Part shown: piece after piece, positions 18,795-27,892 of the stretch
How positions within the stretch are numbered: the stretch's first letter is position 1
Layout: the number at the start of each line of letters is the position of its first letter
Assembly (NCBI RefSeq): GCF_009834025.1
Contig: NZ_CP047156.1
Span: 310,001-374,000 of the forward strand
Reading direction: 5' to 3'
Length of the DNA stretch: 64,000 nucleotides
DNA from: Epidermidibacterium keratini
GTDB lineage: Bacteria > Actinomycetota > Actinomycetes > Mycobacteriales > Antricoccaceae
Translations under genes and position numbers: made by a program
Notes under the pieces: generated by a model
Databases searched by the model: none
Seen by the model: only the letters and a program-made list of their open reading frames with translations
Told to the model about the DNA's origin: nothing

Positions 18795-19322
18795 CTATCG
18801 CGGCGGCAAACTTACGTTCTGCCAAGCAGCCCTCTCGACGGCCTCAGCTGCGGCCTTCGCAGCCAGCCACTGGGCAAGTGAGCGGCTAAGGCTACACACC
18901 AGCGCTGCGACCGGAATGATGCTGGCCAGCACCGCCTGCACGCCGTACGTCACAGCCGCGTCTGCGGGATCGTCAGCAATCGTGGTCGCGGAGATAGCGG
19001 CGAGCCAGATCGCGACCAGTGCGGCGAGGCAGCCGAGCCGTAACCACCACAACCCGCCCGCGCCCGACAACAGAATCGCCGACCCGGCGATGGCGAACAT
19101 CGCCGTGGCCAAGCAGAGGGCCGCAAAAATCGGTAGCACGGAATCGGGCACGTTAGGCGAAATTGAAAGAAATGCCGTCCAGAAAGACTGGATGACAGCC
19201 ACAGCCCCGACCATGCACCCAAGAGTCCCGGTTGCAATCCCTAGCGCGGGAATCGGAGGCGGGTTAGGCACGCCCCATGGCGCGACTGCTCCGTGGGGTG
19301 GCGGGTAGTGGGACTGATCCAT
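18795..19322 (-). CDS. Paralogous four-helix membrane protein D
   Basis: A 175-residue protein with a Pro-rich N-terminus (HYPPPHGAVAPWGVPNPPP) and four helices. Its core AGSAILLSGAGGLWWLRLGC followed by ALVAIWLA and its tail CSLSRSLAQWLAAKAA make it most like member A. ATG 19322 with GGGGG upstream is the start; the frame runs on to 19406 without a ribosome site. It is the first of the cluster after hisF and begins 97 nt past the hisF stop, so it may still be read from the his promoter. The function is unknown. Confidence 0.75.
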   Translation of the reverse strand: MDQSHYPPPHGAVAPWGVPNPPPIPALGIATGTLGCMVGAVAVIQSFWTAFLSISPNVPDSVLPIFAALCLATAMFAIAGSAILLSGAGGLWWLRLGCLAALVAIWLAAISATTIADDPADAAVTYGVQAVLASIIPVAALVCSLSRSLAQWLAAKAAAEAVERAAWQNVSLPPR

Positions 19323-19418
19323 GGGAACCCCCGGGTCGTTTCGGTGCGAGCGGTCGATACGACTGCGCGCGCTACGCCACGAGTTCCGTTCCGGTGCTTG
19401 CAGCACCGTGGAACCGCG

Positions 19419-20180
19419 TTAGCGAACCGGGACGTCGTGGGCGCGCAGGTCGGCTTTGACCTCGCCGACGGTCATCTCACGGAAGTGGAAGACGCTGGCG
19501 GCGAGTACGGCGTCCGCACCGGCACGGACTGCCGGGGCGAAGTGCTCCACTGCTCCCGCTCCCCCGCTCGCGATCACCGGGATGGTGACCTCGCGGCGGA
19601 TCGCCTCGATCAGCTCAATGTCGAAGCCGTTCTTGGTGCCGTCGCGGTCCATCGAGTTCAGCAGCAGCTCGCCGGCACCCAGCCGCTCAGCACGCACCGC
19701 CCACTCGATCGCATCCAGCTCAGCGCTACGCCGTCCCCCATGGGTCGTGACACCGAAGCCCGACGGCCGCCCGTCCTCGCGGCGTACGTCCAGCGACAGC
19801 ACGAGCACCTGCACGCCGAACCGGTCGGCGATCTCGCTGATCAGCTCGGGCCGCGCGATGGCGGCCGTGTTGACGCCGACCTTGTCCGCGCCGGCGCGCA
19901 GCAGCCGGTCGACGTCGACGACCGTGCGTACGCCGCCGCCGACGGTGAGCGGAATGAAGACCGACTCAGCGGTACGCCGCACCACGTCGTACGTCGTCTC
20001 GCGGTTGCCCGAGGACGCGGTGACGTCAAGGAAGGTCAGCTCGTCGGCGCCCTGTTCGTCGTACACCGCGGCGAGCTCGACCGGATCTCCGGCGTCGCGC
20101 AGATCTTGGAAGTTGACACCCTTGACCACGCGACCGGCATCGACGTCCAGGCACGGGATCACCCGCGTGGCAAGGGTCAT
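19419..20180 (-). CDS. hisF: Imidazole glycerol phosphate synthase, cyclase subunit
   Basis: HisF is the TIM-barrel half of IGP synthase; it uses ammonia from HisH to make imidazole glycerol phosphate and AICAR. The first catalytic Asp lies in [16 protein letters not shown] and the second in VLSLDVRRE; phosphate loops VGGGVRT and ASGGAG are intact. The length of 253 is normal. The start overlaps the priA stop by 4 nt. In most relatives hisI follows directly; here the membrane cluster intervenes. Confidence 0.97.
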   Translation of the reverse strand: MTLATRVIPCLDVDAGRVVKGVNFQDLRDAGDPVELAAVYDEQGADELTFLDVTASSGNRETTYDVVRRTAESVFIPLTVGGGVRTVVDVDRLLRAGADKVGVNTAAIARPELISEIADRFGVQVLVLSLDVRREDGRPSGFGVTTHGGRRSAELDAIEWAVRAERLGAGELLLNSMDRDGTKNGFDIELIEAIRREVTIPVIASGGAGAVEHFAPAVRAGADAVLAASVFHFREMTVGEVKADLRAHDVPVR

Positions 20181-20908
20181 CGGCTGGCGGCCTGCAGCGC
20201 TTCAGGCAGCGTGAAGTTGCCTTCGTAGAGCGCCGTGCCGATGATCGCGCCCTCAACGCCGACCGACGACAGCTGCGCGACCTGAATGACGTCGTCGAGC
20301 GTGCTGATGCCGCCGCTCGCCACGACCGGCTTGTCGGTGCGCTCGCACACCTGCCGCAGCAGGTGGACGTTAGGCCCGCGCAGCATGCCGTCCTTCTCGA
20401 CGTCGGTGACGACGTACCGCGCGCAGCCGTCGCGCTCGAGCCGCTCGAGCACCTCCCAGAGGTTGCCGCCGCTCTTGGTCCAGCCGCGCGCCGCGAGCTC
20501 GTCGCCGCGTACGTCGAGACCGATCGCGATGCGTTCGCCGTACTCGCCGATGATGCGGGTGCACCACTCCGGGTTTTCCAGTGCGGCGGTGCCGATGACG
20601 ACGCGGGTCGCTCCGGTCTGCAGGGCGAACTCCAGCGACTCGTCGTCGCGGATGCCGCCGGACAGCTCGACGGCGATGTCCATCGCGGCGACAACCTCGG
20701 CGATGAGCTCGCGGTTGTTGCCCTTGCCGAAGGCGGCATCGAGGTCGACCAGGTGCAGCCACTGCGCACCGTCGGCCTGCCACGTGCGCGCCGCGGTCAC
20801 CGGGTCGCCGTACGTGTTGCCGGATCCGGCTTCGCCGCGCACCAGCTGCACGGCGCGTCCGTCGGTGATGTCGACGGCCGGCAGCAGCTCAAGCGGGGTC
20901 TTCGTCAT
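20177..20908 (-). CDS. priA: Bifunctional PriA: HisA / TrpF isomerase
   Basis: A TIM-barrel isomerase. In actinobacteria this protein serves both histidine (ProFAR isomerase, HisA) and tryptophan (PRA isomerase, TrpF). The first catalytic Asp is in [10 protein letters not shown] and the second in [15 protein letters not shown], a wording typical of Pri[13 protein letters not shown] and VVASGGIS bind phosphate. No trpF gene lies among the trp genes, which supports the double role. ATG 20908 (MTKTPLELL) is chosen with AAGGAT upstream; GTG 20926 is possible. It overlaps hisF by 4 nt. Confidence 0.94.
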   Translation of the reverse strand: MTKTPLELLPAVDITDGRAVQLVRGEAGSGNTYGDPVTAARTWQADGAQWLHLVDLDAAFGKGNNRELIAEVVAAMDIAVELSGGIRDDESLEFALQTGATRVVIGTAALENPEWCTRIIGEYGERIAIGLDVRGDELAARGWTKSGGNLWEVLERLERDGCARYVVTDVEKDGMLRGPNVHLLRQVCERTDKPVVASGGISTLDDVIQVAQLSSVGVEGAIIGTALYEGNFTLPEALQAASR

Positions 20909-20929
20909 CGGGCATCCATCCTTCACGCC

Positions 20930-21541
20930 TTAAAGCAGTCTCATCCAGTTGGCCAACAGCTCTGCGCCCGCGTCGCCGGACTTCTCGGGGTGGAACTGGG
21001 TCGCGCACAGTCCGGCGTACTCGAACGAGGCGATGAACCGCTCGCCATATTCGCACGTGCTCACCCGCACCTGCGGGTCGGTTGCCGTCGCGGCGTACGA
21101 ATGCACGAAGTAGAAGCGCGTGTCGGCATCGAGACCGCGGTGCAGCACCGAGTCCGGGTGGGCGGCGACGGTGTTCCAGCCCATGTGCGGGCGGATCGGC
21201 GCGTGCAACTCGGTCACTTCGCCTGGTACGACGCCAATCCCGGTGCTGTGCTGGCCGTGCTCGGTGCCACCGGCAAACATGATCTGAGCGCCGACGCAGA
21301 TGCCGAGGACGGGGCGCTCGGCGCGGACGCGTTCGGCGATCAGCTCGCGAGCGCCGATCTGGTCGATACCGGCCATGCACGCAGCAAACGCGCCGACGCC
21401 GGGTACGACGAGCCCGTCGCACGCCGCCGCGCGCTCAAGATCAGCAGTGACCTCGACCTGGGCGCCGGCGCGCTCAAGAGCACGGTGAGCCGAGCGGATA
21501 TTGCCGAAGCCGTAGTCGAGTACGACGACGTCGTTGCTCAA
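20930..21541 (-). CDS. hisH: Imidazole glycerol phosphate synthase, glutamine amidotransferase subunit
   Basis: HisH hydrolyses glutamine and hands ammonia to HisF. It is a class I amidotransferase with the nucleophile Cys in GICVGAQIMF (the usual reading is GICLGMQ) and the His-Glu pair in TQFHPEKS. The YGFGNIRS opening and the GVGAF loop are standard. The length of 203 is normal. The start overlaps the small membrane gene by 4 nt. Confidence 0.96.
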   Translation of the reverse strand: MSNDVVVLDYGFGNIRSAHRALERAGAQVEVTADLERAAACDGLVVPGVGAFAACMAGIDQIGARELIAERVRAERPVLGICVGAQIMFAGGTEHGQHSTGIGVVPGEVTELHAPIRPHMGWNTVAAHPDSVLHRGLDADTRFYFVHSYAATATDPQVRVSTCEYGERFIASFEYAGLCATQFHPEKSGDAGAELLANWMRLL

Positions 21542-21735
21542 GCTGGCACCTGCTGCATGATCCCGGCAGCCAAGGCGAGAAGCGCGGCCAGACCGAGGAT
21601 GACCGCGAAGACGATGCTGCGCTTACGCAAGCTCCACGCTCCGCCCGCGAGCGCGCCGGCGAGCGCCATGAGCCCGAGCACGAGCCAGACGTTGGGCTGA
21701 TCTCCGGCGGCGAGCACTGCGGCGTACTGCATCAC
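21538..21735 (-). CDS. Small membrane protein between hisB and hisH (65 aa)
   Basis: This 65-residue protein has two membrane helices (about 17-33 and 41-60) joined by a short basic loop SLRKRSI. It overlaps hisB upstream and hisH downstream by 4 nt each, so it is locked into the operon and clearly translated. I do not recognise a family; a similar small hydrophobic frame occurs at this place in some other actinobacteria. A role tied to histidine synthesis is only a guess from position. Confidence 0.75.
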   Translation of the reverse strand: MMQYAAVLAAGDQPNVWLVLGLMALAGALAGGAWSLRKRSIVFAVILGLAALLALAAGIMQQVPA

Positions 21736-22340
21736 AGCGCTCCCTTGGTGCTCGGGATCTCGTCGGTGCGCGGGTCAGACTCGACCGCTGCCCGAAGCGC
21801 GCGAGCGAAGGCCTTGAACTGAGCCTCCACGATGTGGTGCGCATCGCGGCCGCCGAGGACCCGCAGGTGGATGCACATGCGCGCGTTGTAGGCGATCGAC
21901 TCGAAGACGTGACGGGTCAGCGAGCCGAGGTACGCCGGCGTCGTACCGCCGATGAGCGCGTATTCCTGGCCCTCCGGTTCGCCGGTGTGCACGCAGAACG
22001 GACGCCCGGAGACATCGACGACGCACTGGGCGAGCGCTTCGTCCAGCGGCACCATCGCATCACCGAAGCGGCGGATGCCGGCCTTGTCGCCGAGCGCCTC
22101 GCGCAGCGCGTCACCGATCGCGATCGCGGTGTCCTCGACGGTGTGGTGGGCATCGATGTGCAGGTCGCCTTCAGTGCGCACGGTCAGGTCGATTAGCGAG
22201 TGCTTCGACAGTGCGGTGAGCATGTGGTCGTAGAAGCCGACGCCGGTGCTGATCTCGCTGCGACCGGTGCCGTCGAGATCGAGCTCGACGACGACCTTGC
22301 TCTCGCTGGTCGCACGTTCAATGCGTGCGGTGCGGCCCAT
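21732..22340 (-). CDS. hisB: Imidazoleglycerol-phosphate dehydratase
   Basis: HisB dehydrates imidazole glycerol phosphate, the sixth step of histidine synthesis, using a di-manganese site. The two His-rich metal motifs are present: [15 protein letters not shown] and [28 protein letters not shown] and the C-terminal [13 protein letters not shown] are conserved. The length of 202 is the monofunctional actinobacterial form. ATG 22340 has AGGAG at 8 nt. Because a gene and a palindrome lie before it, hisB probably has its own promoter here. Confidence 0.97.
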   Translation of the reverse strand: MGRTARIERATSESKVVVELDLDGTGRSEISTGVGFYDHMLTALSKHSLIDLTVRTEGDLHIDAHHTVEDTAIAIGDALREALGDKAGIRRFGDAMVPLDEALAQCVVDVSGRPFCVHTGEPEGQEYALIGGTTPAYLGSLTRHVFESIAYNARMCIHLRVLGGRDAHHIVEAQFKAFARALRAAVESDPRTDEIPSTKGAL

Positions 22341-22404
22341 GGTGTGTGCTCCTGACGTGTGCGGCGTACTGCTCGATGAGTCGGCCGAAACTCGGCGCTG
22401 AGGC

Positions 22405-22451
22405 TTAGATGTGGTCTAGCTGTCACCTGGTGACAGCTACGCCACACCTAA
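22405..22451. repeat. Large intergenic palindrome, family A, copy 1
   Basis: Arms 22405-22427 and 22429-22451 (23 nt each) pair around a single central T with three mismatches. It matches the perfect palindrome at 33082-33128 almost base for base, including the central part AGCTGTCACC and its complement. It lies upstream of hisB and downstream of the 22555 gene. Confidence 0.9.
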
Positions 22452-22554
22452 GGACCTCGCCGAGATCCCGCTCTCGCCTATATTGTCCCCGACCGTCGCA
22501 ACGGTCGCTCACTCGGTCGCGGCCGATTCACTGAGCAGCACGCCGCGGGGTCGC

Positions 22555-23544
22555 TCACCGATCGATGAGATAGTTGACTTCACACTGCTTGCCCTTCGTG
22601 ACTACCTTTGATTCCAGCAGCCAGACCAGGTTGTCCGCGCGGTTGTAACGGGGATCTCCGCCGGGCTCTTGCGGAGTAAGCGCCACTCCAGCAAGGGCTA
22701 CCTGCAGGAGGCGGACCGTCGACGTCTCGGTCGTCCCGGCGATCTGCGCGAGTTCGCGAGCGCGCGGTTCCATGCCCTCGACAAGTCCGTGATCCCAGCA
22801 ACACACGAGTCGGCAGATGTGCCGATCCGGCTTGAACGCTGGCATTCCGAGGTTTCGCAGGAACTCGGTCGCGATCGGCAACAACATCCCTGGGCATTTC
22901 AGCTCAGCTGGCTCGCCGATCGCCTCTCGCGCGGGTTGGTCTAGGGCGCCTCCAGCAGGCCACGCCTTGGTCGTGATCGAAATCCGAGCCGCAAGGACCA
23001 GCGTCGCCTCAGTCACCGACAGAGACTGACCGTGCTGCGCCGCCCAGTCCGTTCCCGCGCGATACACCGCGCGCAGACGATCTGCGCATGAGTTACCGAT
23101 ACTGAGCCGGTCAGCCCAGCGCCGGATCTGGCCTGCCTGCCACCACTTAGCCCAGCCACCGAGCGCGTCGGCCAGGAAGGCTCGACCTTCGGCGTCGGCC
23201 AGCCCCACCGACCATGATCGTGGATCGGTGAAGGCGCCGAACCGGTCGGCAAGAGTGCCCCGAGTTCTCAGGAAAGCTGACCAACTCCGCCCACTGCTAC
23301 CGATCGCATTGAGAGCCGCCTGAAATACGTGGCCGTCGTCCGCTGTAACGGGCCCACCGGGCAGGAGCGTGGCGGAAGGCGTCTCCTGCTCCATCGCGGT
23401 AATTACGGCCTCAGCACGATCCGAAGTGCTTTGCACGTTTGGATTTCTAACCTGATAGTCATCGGCGATCTTGGTCCACCGCTCGTCGTCCGCGAACACG
23501 ACGTTCTCGATCGCTGCTAGATCGAACTGCTTCGGGTAGGCCAT
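22555..23544 (-). CDS. Hypothetical protein inserted between hisB and hisC
   Basis: A 329-residue soluble protein that I cannot assign. The C-terminal third contains KCPGMLLPIATEFLRNLG followed by FKPDRHICRLVCCW, which recalls helix-hairpin-helix DNA glycosylase or endonuclease III-like folds where a Lys-Pro-Asp-x-His precedes a helix; this is a weak resemblance. The N-terminal part is charged, with many Trp residues in the middle (WSAFLRTRG, GWAKWWQAGQ). ATG 23544 starts it. The his genes normally run on without a gap here, the base composition is lower in GC, and palindrome A lies 104 nt beyond its stop. These suggest acquired cargo. A DNA-repair or phage-defence role is possible but unproven. 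Confidence 0.72.
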   Translation of the reverse strand: MAYPKQFDLAAIENVVFADDERWTKIADDYQVRNPNVQSTSDRAEAVITAMEQETPSATLLPGGPVTADDGHVFQAALNAIGSSGRSWSAFLRTRGTLADRFGAFTDPRSWSVGLADAEGRAFLADALGGWAKWWQAGQIRRWADRLSIGNSCADRLRAVYRAGTDWAAQHGQSLSVTEATLVLAARISITTKAWPAGGALDQPAREAIGEPAELKCPGMLLPIATEFLRNLGMPAFKPDRHICRLVCCWDHGLVEGMEPRARELAQIAGTTETSTVRLLQVALAGVALTPQEPGGDPRYNRADNLVWLLESKVVTKGKQCEVNYLIDR

Positions 23545-23617
23545 TCACAGAGCGTAGCCGCGTGCACGTGGGATCCCGCTTTCACTGAACAGACCCGGGG
23601 ACGCCCAGCGATTTCCG

Positions 23618-24715
23618 TTAACGCTGGACGGCGGCGAGGGCGTTGAGGAATGCGGTGGTCTCAGCTTCGGTGCCGGCGGTGACCCGCAGGTGCCCGGGGA
23701 TGCCGACATCGCGGACGAGTACGCCGTGCTCCAACAGCGCCTGCCACGTCGCGGGAGCATCGGACAGGCCGCCGAAGAGCACGAAGTTGGCGTCGCTAGG
23801 CACTGGCGTCAGCCCGAGCGAGGCGATCCCCTCGACGATGCGGTCGCGCTGAGACTTCAGCTCCTCGACGTTGGCCAGCAGCGCGTCGCTGTGCTCCAGC
23901 GCCGCGCGCGCCGCCGCCTGGGTGAGCGAGGATAGATGGTAGGGCAGGCGCACGATCCGCAGACCGTCAATGACGGCTGGGTCGGCGGCGAGATAGCCAA
24001 GGCGCGCGCCGGCGAAGGCGAACGCCTTGCTCATCGTGCGCGAGACGATCAGCCGCGGCTGCCCGCCGAGCAGCGCGAGCGCGCTCGGCGTACCCGGCCT
24101 CACGAACTCGACGTACGCCTCGTCGACGACGACGATCCCGCGGCTGGCCGCGAGCACGGCCTCGATCACGTCGACACCGAGCGCGGTGCCGCTGGGGTTG
24201 TTCGGCGTACACAGGAAGACGATGTCCGGGTCGTGCTCCTGCACCTGCGCCCGTGCGTCGGCCGCAGTGAGGTCGAAGTGCTCGTCGCGGCGCCCGGCGA
24301 TCCACTGCGTGCCGGTCGCGACCGAGATGAGCTCATGCATCGAGTACGACGGGACGAAGCCGAGCGCCGATCGTCCAGGCCCCCCGAAGGCCATCATGAT
24401 GTGCTGCAGGACCTCGTTGGAGCCGTTGGCCGCCCACAGCGACTCGATCGGCAGGCTCAGACCGGTCTGGGCCTGCAGGTACGCCGCGAGCGCCTTGCGC
24501 AGCCCGGTGAACTCCCGATCCGGGTAGCGGTTCAGGTGCGGCACCTGCTCACGCAGCGCGCCCGCGACGGCCTCCGCGACCTCGAGCGGCAGCTCGAACG
24601 GGTTTTCGTTGGTGTTGAGGGCGACCGCAACGTCGAGCTGAGGTGCGCCGTACGGCGTGGCCTCGCGGAACTGCGGTCGCAGCAGCCCGCGCACAACCTC
24701 GCGGCTATCGCTCAT
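23618..24715 (-). CDS. hisC: Histidinol-phosphate aminotransferase
   Basis: HisC is a class II-type fold I aminotransferase that converts imidazole acetol phosphate to histidinol phosphate. PLP contacts include [30 protein letters not shown] and the Schiff-base lysine in [17 protein letters not shown]. The C-terminal [17 protein letters not shown] carries the phosphate-binding Arg. The length of 365 is normal. The ATG overlaps the hisD 3' end by 11 nt. Confidence 0.96.
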   Translation of the reverse strand: MSDSREVVRGLLRPQFREATPYGAPQLDVAVALNTNENPFELPLEVAEAVAGALREQVPHLNRYPDREFTGLRKALAAYLQAQTGLSLPIESLWAANGSNEVLQHIMMAFGGPGRSALGFVPSYSMHELISVATGTQWIAGRRDEHFDLTAADARAQVQEHDPDIVFLCTPNNPSGTALGVDVIEAVLAASRGIVVVDEAYVEFVRPGTPSALALLGGQPRLIVSRTMSKAFAFAGARLGYLAADPAVIDGLRIVRLPYHLSSLTQAAARAALEHSDALLANVEELKSQRDRIVEGIASLGLTPVPSDANFVLFGGLSDAPATWQALLEHGVLVRDVGIPGHLRVTAGTEAETTAFLNALAAVQR

Positions 24716-26084
24716 CGCGTGCCTCGAAGCGGATCCGCACTGCGGCCCCGTGTGCCGGCAGGTCCTCGGCGTCCGCGAGCGCGGTCACATAGGGCTCGGT
24801 GTCGGCGAGCGCTTGCTCGTCGTAGTCGACAACGTGCACGCCGCGCAGGAACGACTGCACCGACAGCCCCGACGAGTGGCGCGCGAAGCCTCCGGTCGGC
24901 AGCACGTGGTTGGAGCCGGCGCAGTAGTCGCCGAGTGAGACCGGTGAGTAGGCGCCGACGAAGATGCAGCCGGCGTTGCGCACCCGGGCCGCCACCGCTG
25001 GGGCGTCGGCCGTCTGGATCTCGAGGTGCTCGGCGGCGTACGCGTCGACAACCTTCAGGCCCTGCTCGATGTCGTCGACCAGCACGGTGCCGGACTGGGA
25101 TCCGCGCAGCGCAACCTCGATGCGCTCGGCATGCTTGGCCTGCGGCACCAGCCGCGCCAACGCGGCATCGACGGCTGCGGCGAGCTCCTCGCTTGGGGTC
25201 ACCAGCACCGAGCCGGCCATCGGGTCGTGCTCAGCCTGACTGATCAGGTCGGCAGCGACGTTGTCGGCATCGGCAGTGTCGTCGGCGAGTACGGCGATCT
25301 CGGTGGGTCCGGCCTCCGAGTCGATCCCGATCAGCCCACGCAGCTGGCGCTTCGCGGCGGTCACGTAGATGTTGCCCGGGCCAGTCACAACATCGACCGG
25401 CTCGCTGGCCTCGGTGCCGTAGGCAAACATCGCGATCGCCTGTGCGCCGCCGACGGCGTACACCTCGTCGATGCCGAGCAGCGCGCACGCCGCGAGGATC
25501 GTCGGGTGCGGCAGCCCGCCAAACTCCGGCTGCGGCGGACTCGTGACCGCGATCGAGCCGACGCCGGCCACCTGCGCCGGGACGACGTTCATCACGACAC
25601 TGGAGGGATAGACGGCCAGCCCGCCAGGAACGTAGAGCCCGACTCGCTCGACCGGGATCCACCGCTCGGTGACCGTCCCGCCCGGCACGACCTGCGTCGT
25701 CACGTCGGTGCGGGCCTGGTCGGCATGCACGATCTGCGCGCGCCGGATCGACTCCTCGAGCGCCTCGCGCACGGCAGGATCGAGGCCGTCCAGCGCCTCG
25801 GTCATGGCCTCGGCGGGCACCCGGATGTCGGTGAGCTGTACGCCGTCCAGCCGCCCGGTGATCTCGATAAGTGCAGCGACGCCTCGCGCCTCGACGTCCT
25901 CAAGGATCGGCATGACGGCACGGGTCGCCCGCTCGACGTCGACCTCAGCGCGCGGGACGAGGCGGCGCAGCTGGGCCGTGGTCAGCGACTGACCGCGCAG
26001 GTCGAGCCGGCGCAGCAGAGCGTCGCTCTCGGCGACGTCAGTGCTTGCGTCAGGGGTTGATGGTGCGGTCTGGTTCTCGGGCAC
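24705..26084 (-). CDS. hisD: Histidinol dehydrogenase
   Basis: HisD oxidises L-histidinol in two NAD-dependent steps to histidine, with a bound zinc ion. Family landmarks are [76 protein letters not shown] (metal ligands) and [20 protein letters not shown]. The length of 459 includes an N-terminal extension of about 20 hydrophilic residues. The start is GTG 26084. It heads the his operon, although three more leftward genes stand upstream at short spacing. Confidence 0.96.
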   Translation of the reverse strand: MPENQTAPSTPDASTDVAESDALLRRLDLRGQSLTTAQLRRLVPRAEVDVERATRAVMPILEDVEARGVAALIEITGRLDGVQLTDIRVPAEAMTEALDGLDPAVREALEESIRRAQIVHADQARTDVTTQVVPGGTVTERWIPVERVGLYVPGGLAVYPSSVVMNVVPAQVAGVGSIAVTSPPQPEFGGLPHPTILAACALLGIDEVYAVGGAQAIAMFAYGTEASEPVDVVTGPGNIYVTAAKRQLRGLIGIDSEAGPTEIAVLADDTADADNVAADLISQAEHDPMAGSVLVTPSEELAAAVDAALARLVPQAKHAERIEVALRGSQSGTVLVDDIEQGLKVVDAYAAEHLEIQTADAPAVAARVRNAGCIFVGAYSPVSLGDYCAGSNHVLPTGGFARHSSGLSVQSFLRGVHVVDYDEQALADTEPYVTALADAEDLPAHGAAVRIRFEARDER

Positions 26085-26120
26085 CCATCCACCCTACGAC
26101 CGGAGCGGGCCGCGCTTGCG

Positions 26121-26744
26121 TCACACCTGATCGCTGCGGTCGGTTGCTCTCGGCAACCGGGCTTCTTCGTCGCGACGCGAGGCCACCGAAGCTCCGTCGC
26201 TCGGGACCGAGGCATCGGTGAGCTCGGTGCGGCGGGCGAGGTCGTCTCTGCGGGAGCCGATGACCAGGATCGTGTAGCACGCGACCGCGACCAACGCCGG
26301 TCCGAACAGCACGGGCGCCCAGTCGGGGTAGCTCAGCAGCGCGTAGTCCCGGCCTTCGACGAGCTCCGGTGACCCGGCCCGCAGCATGATGACCAGGTCG
26401 TAGGCGCCTAGCGCCGCGGCTCCGCCGAGCACACACACCCCGACGAGTACGCCGAGAGCTCCCGGTCCGCGACGCGGCCCGCGAAACCACCACAGCAGCG
26501 ACAGAGCGAAGGCGAAGATGGCGAGCCCGAGCGCTAGCCACACCTCCCCGGTCACGCGGACCTCGTCTTGCGGGTTAAGCGGCATCGGCCCGAGCTCAGT
26601 CATCAGCTCCTGCGAGCGCGGGGAAAAAGCGGCCCAGATCGCAGCCATAGCAGCAAAAACGATCACCGCGCAGGCACCCATGACGAGTCCGCGACGACCG
26701 CGCGGGCCGCTCCGGGCCTCAGCGTCGGGCGGGCTCAGCACCAT
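26121..26744 (-). CDS. Membrane protein of unknown function (207 aa)
   Basis: Four hydrophobic helices (about residues 20-42, 65-86, 96-117 and 140-165) are followed by a charged C-terminal tail rich in Arg and Asp. Helix 1 leads into an extracytoplasmic loop with LGPMPLNPQDEVRVTGE. No family is recognised. It shares a TAATG stop-start overlap with the amidohydrolase upstream and ends 37 nt before hisD, so it belongs to the same leftward transcript. No transport or enzyme motif is visible. Confidence 0.68.
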   Translation of the reverse strand: MVLSPPDAEARSGPRGRRGLVMGACAVIVFAAMAAIWAAFSPRSQELMTELGPMPLNPQDEVRVTGEVWLALGLAIFAFALSLLWWFRGPRRGPGALGVLVGVCVLGGAAALGAYDLVIMLRAGSPELVEGRDYALLSYPDWAPVLFGPALVAVACYTILVIGSRRDDLARRTELTDASVPSDGASVASRRDEEARLPRATDRSDQV

Positions 26745-27892
26745 TACGCGACCTCGTTTCCACGGGCAAAGACTGCGACCGGCGCCCGCCAGGTGGCGGG
26801 TTCGGTCAGTGGGTTCTCGGCGAGTACGACGGCATCGACCGCGTCCCCGCGGGCAAGCATCCCACTTGCCCGGATGCCCGCCGCAGCGGCCGCATCACAG
26901 GTCGCCGCCCGCAGGGCCCCCAGCCGGCCCAGCCCGGCTTGCGCGATCCGGTCGAGCTCGCGCGGGTCGACGCCCGGCGTCGTCGCGGTATTGCCGAGGT
27001 CCGTGCCGTAAAGCAGCGGTACGCCGGCCTTCACGAACGCCTTGGCGTTGCGCGCCGCGTCGGCGCCTCGACCTTCGGCAAAGTGGGTCTGCAGCGTCGA
27101 GCTGACCGCCACCTGGCGTTCGGCGAGGCGTTCGACGAGCTCGTCGGGCAGCCGCTCGGTCGGCATGTGTGCGAGCTCGTCGACCTCGGCATCGACCGCT
27201 CGAGCAACCATCGCGGCGCTCAGCGCGTGCGCGATGACAGCGAGCCCGAGCTCGTGCGCGCGGGCCACGACGGCCCGCAGCGTCGTCGGGCCCAAAGGCG
27301 GGAGCCCGCCAGAGTCTTCCAACGCCACCTTGATGACGGCGGCGCCGCGCTCGGCGAGCTTCTCCACGACGGGTACGGCGTACTCCGCGGAGGACACCCC
27401 GATGCCGAAGCCATCGGCGCCCCAGCTCGTCGTCGGATATCCGCCCGGGGCCGTGATGATCGGTCCGGAGAACGTCGCCCGGACCGCTGCCCGCCGAGCG
27501 GTGTCGGACAGCGCGCGCAGCTGCCCAAACGGCGCCCCTAGATCGCGGACCGCAAGCAGCCCGGTGTTGCGCATCGGCTCTGGCGCGCCGAAGGCGAGGT
27601 GTACGTGGGTATCGATCAGTGCCGGGCCGACCCAGCACCCGGCTCCCCCGACGATGACGGTGTCGTCCGGCAGGGTCGCGGTGCTCGGATGCAACACGTC
27701 AAATCGCCCACGCGAGTCCAACAGCAGCGCCCCAGGTGTCGGCGTCGAGGCCCCACCGGTCCATACGGTGCCGACGAGGGCGAGACCGCGACGCGGCCGG
27801 ATGCGCAGATACGGGCGGGCGGCGCGGCGCGCCGCGTGCAACGCACGCACGATCCGGCGCGATGCCGAGGTGGGCGCGGACGGCGCGCTCAC
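26744..27892 (-). CDS. Metal-dependent amidohydrolase
   Basis: An amidohydrolase-superfamily barrel: metal ligands DTHVHL (HxH motif), a likely carboxylated Lys in AVIKVALED, His in LAVIAHALS, His in ELAHMPTER and the final Asp in LLYGTDLGN. It ends with the small beta-sandwich of the family (GDAVDAVVLAENPL). This set of residues resembles imidazolonepropionase, prolidase or organophosphate-active subgroups, but the substrate is not readable. The N-terminus is basic (SRRIVRALHAARRAARPYLR). The 382 residues are typical. It overlaps dnaE by 4 nt, so it may be co-expressed with the polymerase gene, an odd pairing. Confidence 0.85.
   Translation of the reverse strand: MSAPSAPTSASRRIVRALHAARRAARPYLRIRPRRGLALVGTVWTGGASTPTPGALLLDSRGRFDVLHPSTATLPDDTVIVGGAGCWVGPALIDTHVHLAFGAPEPMRNTGLLAVRDLGAPFGQLRALSDTARRAAVRATFSGPIITAPGGYPTTSWGADGFGIGVSSAEYAVPVVEKLAERGAAVIKVALEDSGGLPPLGPTTLRAVVARAHELGLAVIAHALSAAMVARAVDAEVDELAHMPTERLPDELVERLAERQVAVSSTLQTHFAEGRGADAARNAKAFVKAGVPLLYGTDLGNTATTPGVDPRELDRIAQAGLGRLGALRAATCDAAAAAGIRASGMLARGDAVDAVVLAENPLTEPATWRAPVAVFARGNEVA

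Noticed and set aside
22555-23544. Transposase of an insertion sequence
   Set aside because: There is no DDE motif, no terminal inverted repeats around the gene and no target duplication that I can see.
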